Source: Euphorbia lathyris (taxonomy: Eukaryota; Streptophyta; Magnoliopsida; Malpighiales; Euphorbiaceae). From it: a stretch of DNA of 64,000 nucleotides. Location of the stretch: assembly GCF_963576675.1 (NCBI RefSeq), contig NC_088918.1, positions 61,335,001 through 61,399,000 of the forward strand, written 5' to 3'. Below are positions 56,661 through 64,000 of this stretch, in pieces; the first letter of the stretch is position 1, and every line of letters begins with the position of its first letter. Under the pieces are notes generated by a model, which was given only the letters and a program-made list of their open reading frames with translations, was not told the origin of the DNA and did not search any database. The position numbers and the translations under genes are program-made.

Positions 56661-58355
56661 ATGGATACCGTTCGCGCAGACTTCATCATTAAGCGGTTGT
56701 GGTTTCGCGAGAGTAACCGGCTAGTCAGGCAGTTTGATCAGCTACAAATTGACAATTCCGAATCGGTAGTTGTGGCTTCTGAATCATCTTCGTCCGAGTA
56801 TACTCAGTCTTCTGCCAGTATGTCTGCGATCGACGAAAAGGTGGCCGAATTGGAAAACTCTGTGAACAACATTAATGATCAGTTGGCTGCAATTTTGGCC
56901 CAGCTCGCTGAGCTAGCATTGAAGCATAACAAGAGTGGTAGCAAACGTGCTGAGAATGAAGTGAACACCGGTCCCCGCTTCGGGAACGAGGATGACTATC
57001 AGGATTATATCCAGAAACAGCTTGAGAAAGAGAAGGCTAAGGAAGAGGAGTGGAAGCAGCACATCACTCAGGAAGTGCAGGATCTGCGTGGGGGAAGTTC
57101 CGGGAGTCAAGACTTTTATAATTTGAAGAACTGCTTGTCGGCAACGGCTTTGCCCTTGAAATTCTGGCTCCCGGACATGAAGAAGTTCGATGGAACCGGG
57201 GATCCCACGGCTCACATGAATCAGTATGTCGCAGTAATGAAGCACACGATCCTAACTGAGGATCAAGTCCTGGGACTATTCAATACCTATCTGGAGGGAG
57301 CGGCCCTCGTATGGTTTCATGCGTTGCCGCTGGTGACGAAGAGAGATTGGAAGGAGTTGGCAAAGTCATTCATCGCCCAATATAGTTTCAACACTATGCT
57401 TGAGGTTACTCTGAAGGAGCTGGAGAGTACTAAGCAACAAACTGGTGAGTCTTTTTCCGATTTTATGAGGAGGTGGAGAGCCAAGGCGGCAATCATGAAG
57501 CAGAAGCCGCTTGAGCAGGATCAGATCCGAATGGTAGTTGGTAACACGTTGCCGTATATTAAGAATGAGCTGCGGTATATGCCTTTTACCGATTTCAATC
57601 AGATGTATAGTTGTGCCTTGACAGTTGAGGGGGATGGAGAGCCAAAGAAAGCCTACACTAAGTGGACGAAGTCTGGATATAGTGCCGGAGGGCCAAGTGT
57701 GAGTACAGAATCAGCCGCAGTGAAAGTGCTTGAACTTAACGCTATCGAGAAGAGGCAGTTCGCCAAGTTTGATCAAAGCTACGCAAAAGTTTTCGAACGA
57801 TTGCAGAAAAGGGGATTGTTGAAAGCCTTCACTCCTAATGGCAAAGCACCGTCTACTCCTCAGATGCAAGCTAGGGGGTACTGTGAGTTCCATAGCAACT
57901 ACGGGCACACTATTGAGAACTGTGAGAGGTTGAAGCATGAGATTCAAAATTTGATTGAGGAGAAAAAGATAGCCGATCCATCATCAGCAAACCCTTCCAC
58001 TAGGCGCAATCCATTTCCTAATCATAGGGTAAGTATGATCGAATCCGGGCTCGAGGAGAGTACGGTGGTAGAATCCTTTGAGGAGGATGAAGAGGAGCTG
58101 TTGGACTCCGATGAGAAAATGACGATAGGAAGCGGATTGTATGTGTCTTTTCTGGGAGAGGAAACAGCGGGCGAGATGATAGATGAGGAATTGGGCGATG
58201 GAGCGCTATATGACGAAGATGACACCGAAGAGACTGGGCAGGGGTCATCTCGGAGAATTATTCTTGAGTTAAAGATATTCAGTGGGGTGGAGGACCCTGA
58301 GGTCCACTTGTATGATTATATGTGTGCTATGTTTGTTGAACCGTTTGGGGATTAA
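56661..58355 (+). CDS. Ogre-type gag, first unit plus start of a second
   Basis: 564 codons. Residues about 55-95 form a Leu-rich coiled coil (EKVAELENSVNNINDQLAAI). Residues about 165-325 are a complete Retrotrans_gag domain: MKKFDGTGDPTAHMNQYVAV, LEGAALVWFHALP, DWKELAKSFIAQY and then ESFSDFMRRWRAKA. Residues about 407-430 have a knuckle-like CEFHSNYGHTIENCERL. An acidic segment (EEDEEELLDSDE) follows. The last 30 codons start a second gag core (IFSGVEDPEVHLYDYM) before the frame ends; the match continues in the +1 frame at about 58340. Capsid protein role by family. Confidence 0.85.
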   Translation: MDTVRADFIIKRLWFRESNRLVRQFDQLQIDNSESVVVASESSSSEYTQSSASMSAIDEKVAELENSVNNINDQLAAILAQLAELALKHNKSGSKRAENEVNTGPRFGNEDDYQDYIQKQLEKEKAKEEEWKQHITQEVQDLRGGSSGSQDFYNLKNCLSATALPLKFWLPDMKKFDGTGDPTAHMNQYVAVMKHTILTEDQVLGLFNTYLEGAALVWFHALPLVTKRDWKELAKSFIAQYSFNTMLEVTLKELESTKQQTGESFSDFMRRWRAKAAIMKQKPLEQDQIRMVVGNTLPYIKNELRYMPFTDFNQMYSCALTVEGDGEPKKAYTKWTKSGYSAGGPSVSTESAAVKVLELNAIEKRQFAKFDQSYAKVFERLQKRGLLKAFTPNGKAPSTPQMQARGYCEFHSNYGHTIENCERLKHEIQNLIEEKKIADPSSANPSTRRNPFPNHRVSMIESGLEESTVVESFEEDEEELLDSDEKMTIGSGLYVSFLGEETAGEMIDEELGDGALYDEDDTEETGQGSSRRIILELKIFSGVEDPEVHLYDYMCAMFVEPFGD

Positions 58356-59583
58356 TGAGATCGCTCAGTGGTTCCACCCTTCGTGGATAGGCGAGCCTTT
58401 AGAGTGGTTCCGATCCTTGCCTGATTCCATCAAGGGTGATTGGTCACAATTGGCAAGTTTATTCTTGGAAAAGTATAAGAAGGCTAAAGAGAGAGCGGCA
58501 GAAAGTAGCGCAATGCAGGTTGCGCCCATCAAGCGCCCGTTGCCAGCAGTTAGTAAGTATAACAACAAAGACCCTATGGAGCATTTGCACTTCTACTTGC
58601 CAGTGATGGGGCCGTTGGGCTTTAAAGGGGAGGAAATCATGAGTTTGTTTTGCAACTCATTGGCAGGAGAATCGCTGGTGTGGTATATGTCTCTTCCGAT
58701 GAATGTTAAGGTGAACTGGGCTGAAATGACTAAGAGATTCATCAAGAAATGCACCGCATGGGGACATCCAGAGGAAATGCTTGAGTCACTCGATGAGGAG
58801 ACACCTGAGGCAGTATTAACCATGGCTAAGTACAAAGGAGATGAGAACCCCATCGATCATGTAAACCGTTTCCGTGCCTACATGTTTGACGCGGGACCCT
58901 ATCGAAGTGAGTTGGTTCAGCATTTTCCAAAGACACTCATAGAAGAAGCTTTGATGTGGCACTGAATGCTCTCGGCAAAGACAAAAGGGGACTGGGGGTC
59001 CCTCATGGAGGCCTTTGTGTAAAGGTATGAGATGTACATTCCGTGGACGGGGTCGTTGGAAGATTTAGAAAGGATCAAGCAATTTCCCGAAGAAACATTT
59101 GTGGATTACGCAAGAAGGTGGAGGTTCAAGTATGCTTCATGTCAGGTCACCTTGAGCGATCAGGAGCAACTCATGTGCATCCGAAAGGGTGCTATTCCAC
59201 TTGTGGCAAAGAGGTTGAGCAGGGTGTTCTTGAAGGATTATGATGAGCTTATGGGATGGGCTCGGTATGGATCGTCGGACCCTTCCTACGTAAATCCGAA
59301 CGTCCCTCACGTGATGGATCTGATTGTTGTGGATATCTGGGGAAGTTCCTTGAAAGAGGAAGGTATCAATCAGAAAGCTCCAATCCATATCTGGGATGAG
59401 TCTGATGACGAGCCGGAAATTGCCGTAATGGTAGAGTCGGGCCGAGGCACCGAGGGAAAAAATCTGCTCGGATTTAAGATCTTCAATGATGTTACTGACT
59501 GGGGAAAAGGAAAGGCAAGCTGCTTCATAGAGGGGATCATGATGCTTGACCTGAATGCTGAGGAGCAAGTTATCACTGCATAG
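58340..59583 (+). pseudogene. Additional gag-like modules, units 2 to 4
   Basis: Frame of 58282-58965 and 59032-59583 (same phase, TGA at 58963 and TAA at 59020 between). Unit 2: INEIAQWFHPSWIGEPLEWF then DWSQLASLFLEKY. Unit 3: KDPMEHLHFYLPVM, FCNSLAGESLVWYMSLP and NWAEMTKRFIKKC. Unit 4: DENPIDHVNRFRAYM, FPKTLIEEALMWH, then (past stops) DWGSLMEAFV and ETFVDYARRWRFKY, matching the second half of unit 1. All share the order DP..H, F..sL.GeaL.W, dW..l...F. After 59300 no aspartic protease motif appears. Confidence 0.7.
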
Positions 59584-59589
59584 ACAACC

Positions 59590-59924
59590 GTGGGGGCGGT
59601 GGATGAACTAAACACCTCTAAGGCCCATGAAAACCCCGAGAACCCCGATGATGACAACTATGTTACTACTTTGTTTGAATCCGATGATGTACTCACTAAA
59701 ACTATCAATGAAATGAATTCTGATTTTGCTTACTTGCTTGATGTTGATTCTGATCATTCCATGCATTCTCATTCATATAACATGCCTACATTTGAAATCA
59801 ATGCAATAGAAATGTCAACTTTAAATCTTGGCATGGATGAAAATCCTGAACTTATACAAATTGCTCAAGAATTAATTATTCAAAAGAGAAAAAAATTTGA
59901 GAGAATAAAAAAAAATACGAAATA
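59590..59924 (+). pseudogene. Linker before RT
   Basis: Frame 59590-59925 is acidic (FESDDVLTKTINEMNSDFAY) and ends with NPELIQIAQELI, the type of linker that leads into gypsy RT. No protease DTG motif was found here either. An A-run at 59907-59915 may have shifted the frame. Confidence 0.55.
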
Positions 59925-60827
59925 GTGTTTGCTTGGACGTACGAAGACATGCCAGGAATCGATAAACCCATAGTAGCTCACCGTATTCCAACATATCCCG
60001 ATGCTAAGCCCGTGAAACAGAAGCTCCGTCACATGAGGCCAGAATGGGCAGATAAGATCAGAGAAGAGGTGAAGAAACAGTTAGAGGCAGGTTTCATCGA
60101 AGTAATTGACTATCCTCCGTGGGTCGCAAATGTAGTGCCAATCGCAAAGAAAGACGGAAAAGTGAGAATGTGCGTTGATTACAGAGATCTTAACAAGGCA
60201 TGCCCCAAAGATGAGTTTGCGTTGCCTCATATCGACATTTTGATTGACAGTGCAGCATCTAGTGTCTTACATACGAATGTGGATGGTTTCATGGGCTACA
60301 TGCAAGTTCAGATGGCCGAGAAGCACAAAGCAAAGACCTCGTTCACTACTGAGTGGGGGACATATTGCTATAGAGTAATGCCATTTGGTTAAAAAAAACA
60401 CCGGGGTAACTTATCAGGAATGGCTACGGCACTGTTCCACGACATGATACACAAAGAGGTGGAGGTCTATGTGGATGACATGATGGTCAATTCAGAGACA
60501 AGAGAAGAGAATTTCATGGCACTTGAGAAGTTTTTGGCCCGAATCGCAGAATTCAAGCTAAGGTTGAACCCGAAGAAGTGCTTCTTTGGCGTTTCCTCGG
60601 GGGAAATCCTAGGCTATGTAATCAGCAACAAGGGGATTGAGGTGGATCCCGATAAAGTGAAAGCCATACAGGAAATGCCAGCACCGAAGAATGAGAAAGA
60701 AGTGAGAGGATTCCTGGGGCAGGTTCAGTATATCAGTCGATTCATAGCACGACTCTCCATAATCTGCAAACCAATCTTTAAGCTGCTACGGAAAGATCAA
60801 CCCACGGTTTGGAACGATAAGTGTTAG
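59925..60827 (+). pseudogene. Ogre-type reverse transcriptase
   Basis: Reads FAWTYEDMPGIDKPIVAHRI, GFIEVIDYPPWVANVVPIAK, GKVRMCVDYRDLNKACPKDE, YCYRVMPFG (stop at 60390 beside an A-run), then ALFHDMIHKEVEVYVDDMMV with the catalytic YVDD at about 60468, GYVISNKGIEVDPDKVKAIQ and GFLGQVQYISRFI. A TAG at 60825 ends this piece in frame with the next. The upstream Asp of the active triad aligns with LHTNVDG, where it appears as Asn. This copy cannot be active. Confidence 0.88.
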
Positions 60828-61315
60828 CAAGCGTTGGAAAGTGTCCGGACCTATTTGACTAATCCACCGGTTTTGAGGCCGCCTAAACTCGAAAAACCAC
60901 TTCTCCTCCATGTAGCGATCGAGGAGCGCTCCATCGGAGCAATGTTGGCCCAGGAAGGGGACACTGGTGTGGATCATGCGGTGTATTATCTGAGTAAGAA
61001 GTTCCTGGAATACGAGCTTAAGTATAATATGATCGAAAAGACGTGCGTGGCAGTCGTGTGGCTAACAAAGAAGTTGTGGCACTATTTTCTGTCTTACAAA
61101 GTGATCATTATTTCCCGGATGGATCCTGTGAAGTATCTGTACCGAACTCCATCCTTAACAGGGAAGTTGGCCCGATGGTTGTTGCTTTTGTCCGAATTCG
61201 ACATCGAATATGTAACGAAGAAGGTTATCAAGGGGAGAGCCGTGGCAGAATTTCTGGCCAATCAACCCCTAAGAGCGGAAGAAGAAGAGATAAACTATGA
61301 TTTTCCCGACGAGCA
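60828..61315 (+). pseudogene. Ogre-type RNase H (first, gypsy-type)
   Basis: Frame 60834-61415: LHVAIEERSIGAMLAQEGDT, HAVYYLSKKFLEYELKYNMI, KLARWLLLLSEFDIEYVTKK and GRAVAEFLANQP. This is the standard gypsy RNase H and connection. In phase with the RT after the TAG at 60825. Confidence 0.85.
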
Positions 61316-61390
61316 CCTGAATGCAATAGAAGTTATACCATGGAAAATGTTCTTTAATGGAGCGGTTAAATCGAATGGAGCGAGTGTAGG
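61316..61390 (+). pseudogene. Start of the second (archaeal-like) RNase H, truncated
   Basis: LNAIEVIPWKMFFNGAVKSN then GASVGV is the first beta strand of the extra RNase H that marks the Tat/Ogre lineage. Its catalytic FDGA motif reads FNGA. Cut at 61390 by the inverted LTR, so the rest of this domain and the integrase are missing. Confidence 0.75.
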
Positions 61391-62640
61391 TGTTAGACGA
61401 GGTGCCGCGGCCTAATCTCCCGGGCGGACCGGGGGGTGGACAACCTCATGGCGACGTAAGCGGTGATTGGCGCCGAAAGCAACCAATCGTGGAATCAAGC
61501 TGCTCGGCAGGACCGGAGCTCGGACATATGGAAGAGTCGCCACCCACGAATGGGAAAATGAACACCGATCCCTTGCGGGAGACCGGTGTGGGTTCGGGAA
61601 ACTTAGGTACGAGCCGAGAAGGCTAGCTCCTTTCCGGAGAAAGGCTACTAGGCACCCCGACATCGCCCGGTTATGAACCACCGGCCTCCTACTCAGCATG
61701 TTAGGCGATAACGGACTAATCGTATACTTCTTTAAGTTTAAAATTCATGTGAAACCCTTTTCTTTCTCTTTTTAGAAACCATTTTGAGCATATATTATTG
61801 AAAAGCCACATCAGTAAAGAATCACCCATTTATGTTTATACATACACAGAGAGGGGGGGAGGGGGAAGAAGTGATTTATTTACAACCGTATTTAAATGTT
61901 ATGTTGTGTATTTATTCTACGCTAATTTATTTCCCCAAAACGAGTTTATTTACATGGTTCGCACCTTAATCGCCGTTGGAACGATTTAGGTGCGTTTTAA
62001 AACCCCGTTTGATGAAGCTTACCCGAATCGCCGTTGGAACGACTCGAGTAATTGAAAACATTAAAGTAAAAGCCTTTTAATAAGAAAACGTGGTTAAACA
62101 TACAAGTCAATTTTATTTTGTACAAATTCATTAAGAAAGCGATTCAAAATCTCCATTATTAACAAAGAAAACGATTTTGATTACAATGTTCGCTTAATCC
62201 GTCGTTGGAACGGACTAAGGTTTTAAAACGTGGTGTTTTGAAGACGATTTGAAATATCGACCAAAATGACTCTATTTATCTACATTAGAGATCTAAGAAA
62301 GCTCATTAGCTTATGGATAATAATTAATATAGTTTAAATACCATATATATACATATATATACATAAAATATCCATCCATTATTTCTCAAAATATCAAATA
62401 ACTAATATTTAAACATAGCCTAAATTAATAAAAAGGAAATACTTATATATATATTTATACTTATATTATAAAATAAAATAAAAATGATATACCAATATTC
62501 TAAAATAAATATATATACTAAAATTCTAAAATAATTTGAAAAACAGGTATTACATAATTATATATATATATATACTAAGGATTAAAAGTCTAAAAGTTAA
62601 GAAAAAGGGACCGAAATGATATTTTTTACATTTTGGCAGA

Positions 62641-62667
62641 TTTACCGACGGAAAATCCGTCGGTAAA
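62641..62667. repeat. Perfect 12-bp-arm palindrome
   Basis: TTTACCGACGGA, AAA, TCCGTCGGTAAA; counterpart of 53006-53032. Confidence 0.92.
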
Positions 62668-63317
62668 CAGCATTTAGTGACAGAATTGACAAATTACAGC
62701 AGCACTCCAATATTTTCCAGATTTATTCAAAAGCTTTAAATTAAATCTAATTCAATCGTTTTGGACTTCCGAACTACCAAAGATGGATCATAGTCGAAAA
62801 CGGAAGTTCCTAAAACGATGTTTTTATTTTAAAACGTTATTTGGAAACCTCTTTTAAATTAAAAAAAACTTATAATTACAACATTTTTGATACCCGAACT
62901 ACCTTTTTATCGGATCACGGTTCGTATTGGGATATCCAAAACGAGGTTTTTATTTTAAAACAAAACCGAATTTTATTTAACACGAAACGAAAATTAAATA
63001 AATACGCTAACTAAATAAAACGTGACAAAATAAATAAATAACTAAAGGAATAAGAACTATAGCATAAAAAAAATAAATAGAAGGAGAGAATAAATTAAAT
63101 AAAATAAAGAGTCTAGTCCTCGGATAATACCTTTAATTCGGTATCTGACAGTCGAAGCCGATTGATTCCACGAACCGCGAGCTCCCGTTTTTAATGAAAA
63201 TTTAGTAAAAAATTGAACTTAGGAAATTTGGAATTTTTGAGAAAAAAAAATATTTTTCTCAAAAAATTCACTCTCTCTCTCTAAAAATGTTTAGAGTGAG
63301 AAAGTTTATCCAAAAAT

Positions 63318-63380
63318 CCCCCCCAAAAGCCTCCAAAAGCCTCCCTCCAAAAGCCTCCAAAAGCCTCCCAAAAGCCTCCT
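63318..63380. repeat. CCTCCAAAAG-type short tandem repeats
   Basis: Five to six copies of (C)CTCCAAAAGC, just downstream of the TATA on the minus strand, probably in the transcript leader. Confidence 0.85.
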
Positions 63381-63431
63381 CTTCACCTTGGGATCCGTGC
63401 CCTTATATAGGGAAACGGATCCCGGAACAAT

Positions 63432-63690
63432 GGGCGACGCCCAAAAAAATTTGGGCGTCGCCCATTGTGGTTGGGCGGCCGCCCAACCTAGTGTTGGGCT
63501 ACCGCCCAACCTTGTTGGGCGGCCGCCCAACATGAGTTGGGCGGCCGCCTAACAATAGTTGGGCGGCCGCCCAACAATGTTGGGCGAGCGCCCAACGCGA
63601 GGTTGGGCGCCCGCGCCCAATCCTCGTCGGGCGTCCGCCCGACGCATTGGGCGTTCGCCCGACGTGGTTGGGCGCCCGCCCGGCGACCCT
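63432..63690. repeat. Array of about twelve GC-rich palindromes
   Basis: Successive 13-18 bp palindromes of the type TTGGGCGGCCGCCCAA, with variants such as TTGGGCGAGCGCCCAA and TGGGCGTCGCCCA, separated by 1-9 bp. They lie just upstream of the minus-strand TATA, in U3 of the inverted LTR. Confidence 0.95.
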
Positions 63691-64000
63691 CGGGGCGTGC
63701 CCCGCGCCGTCGGACGCGTGCACTCCGTGGCCGCCGAGCGCGCGTTCCGTGCAGCCAGACGCTCGCACGTCGCGGCCGCCGAACGCGCGCCTCACGCTGC
63801 CAGGCACGTGCGCTCAACGGCCCACGAGGGCGCGCACCGCCAGCGGTCCCAGGCATTGCTCGGACGTCGAGAGCGTGCCACTGGAGGTGCGTCCGACGGA
63901 CGCCGCGCGCACGTCTCGAGCCGTCGAGCGGGCGTTCGACCATTGTCGTCCGCGTGCGGGATGCCGTTGCGCGCCCGCGTCGTTCCGTTAATTTTCCTCC
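63691..64000. other. Very GC- and CpG-rich U3 segment
   Basis: Composition changes sharply to GC-rich with many CG dinucleotides, giving long open frames on both strands (for example 63943-63488) with Arg/Ala-rich nonsense products. No gene supported. Confidence 0.7.

Larger units (their letters stand above)
61391..64000 (-). repeat. Related Ogre-type LTR in opposite orientation, incomplete
   Basis: Minus-strand LTR whose 3' terminus (TGTTAG on the plus strand) is at 61391. It mirrors 54718 back to about 52430 with moderate divergence: the GGCGCC block, the ...CGTTGGAACG... segments (61970-62215) and the CCGACGGA palindrome. Minus-strand TATA at 63413-63419. The U3 part (63420-64000) shares no obvious sequence with the forward U3 and runs off the window. 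The 5 bases before it (GTAGG, 61386-61390) would be its target duplication. Solo LTR or full element cannot be decided. Confidence 0.85.

Noticed and set aside
63287..63991. Long Arg/Ala/Pro-rich frames on both strands
   Set aside because: Result of GC-rich palindromes and low stop-codon frequency; the products are low-complexity and overlap on opposite strands.

Overview
This window is AT-rich nuclear DNA from a flowering plant, most likely a eudicot. The evidence is a multi-exon plant laccase with GT-AG introns and a dense load of plant-type transposable elements: SIRE-type Copia, Tat/Ogre-type Ty3-gypsy, Helitrons and MITEs. I cannot name the species. The only gene that looks intact is the laccase (23143-26349, + strand, five exons, 580 codons, LAC17-like). 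An RBM25-like RNA-binding protein pseudogene (21119-21853, -) lies 1.3 kb upstream of it.

Left part (1-22 kb): a minus-strand Tat-type LTR fragment (1-275), then a complete insertion of the same family (3378-9998) with 783-bp LTRs, a 5-bp target duplication (ACTAT), scrambled and dead coding remnants, and a 27-bp minisatellite before its 3' LTR. Downstream are several small DNA transposons: two Helitrons on the minus strand (11103-11625 and 14281-15763), two Mutator-like MITEs (12420-12767 and 13756-14143), a MITE with a TTG target duplication (16549-17197), and assorted tandem repeats.

Middle (27.6-51.7 kb): a nest of Copia elements. A minus-strand SIRE-type element (A) sits in a degenerate plus-strand Copia (D). 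A second SIRE-type element (B), with gag, pol and an env-like ORF, sits in A at target GTCCA. A block of about 5.2 kb (B LTR, A protease/gag, A LTR, 129 bp of D) occurs twice, at 30733-35902 and 44131-49315. The left copy carries only a solo B LTR, flanked on both sides by GTCCA. The simplest history is nested insertion, then a tandem duplication, then LTR-LTR recombination.

Right (51.7-64 kb): an Ogre/Tat-type gypsy element with a 3-kb LTR (51700-54718). Its gag region carries what I read as four gag-core-like modules. It has RT, RNase H and the first residues of the extra RNase H of this lineage, but I see no protease. At 61391 it is cut by an oppositely oriented related LTR that runs off the window. 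The U3 regions of both LTRs contain strings of GC-rich hairpins.

I found no tRNA or rRNA gene and no CRISPR array. Nearly all other open frames are parts of transposons, repeat translations or antisense shadows.
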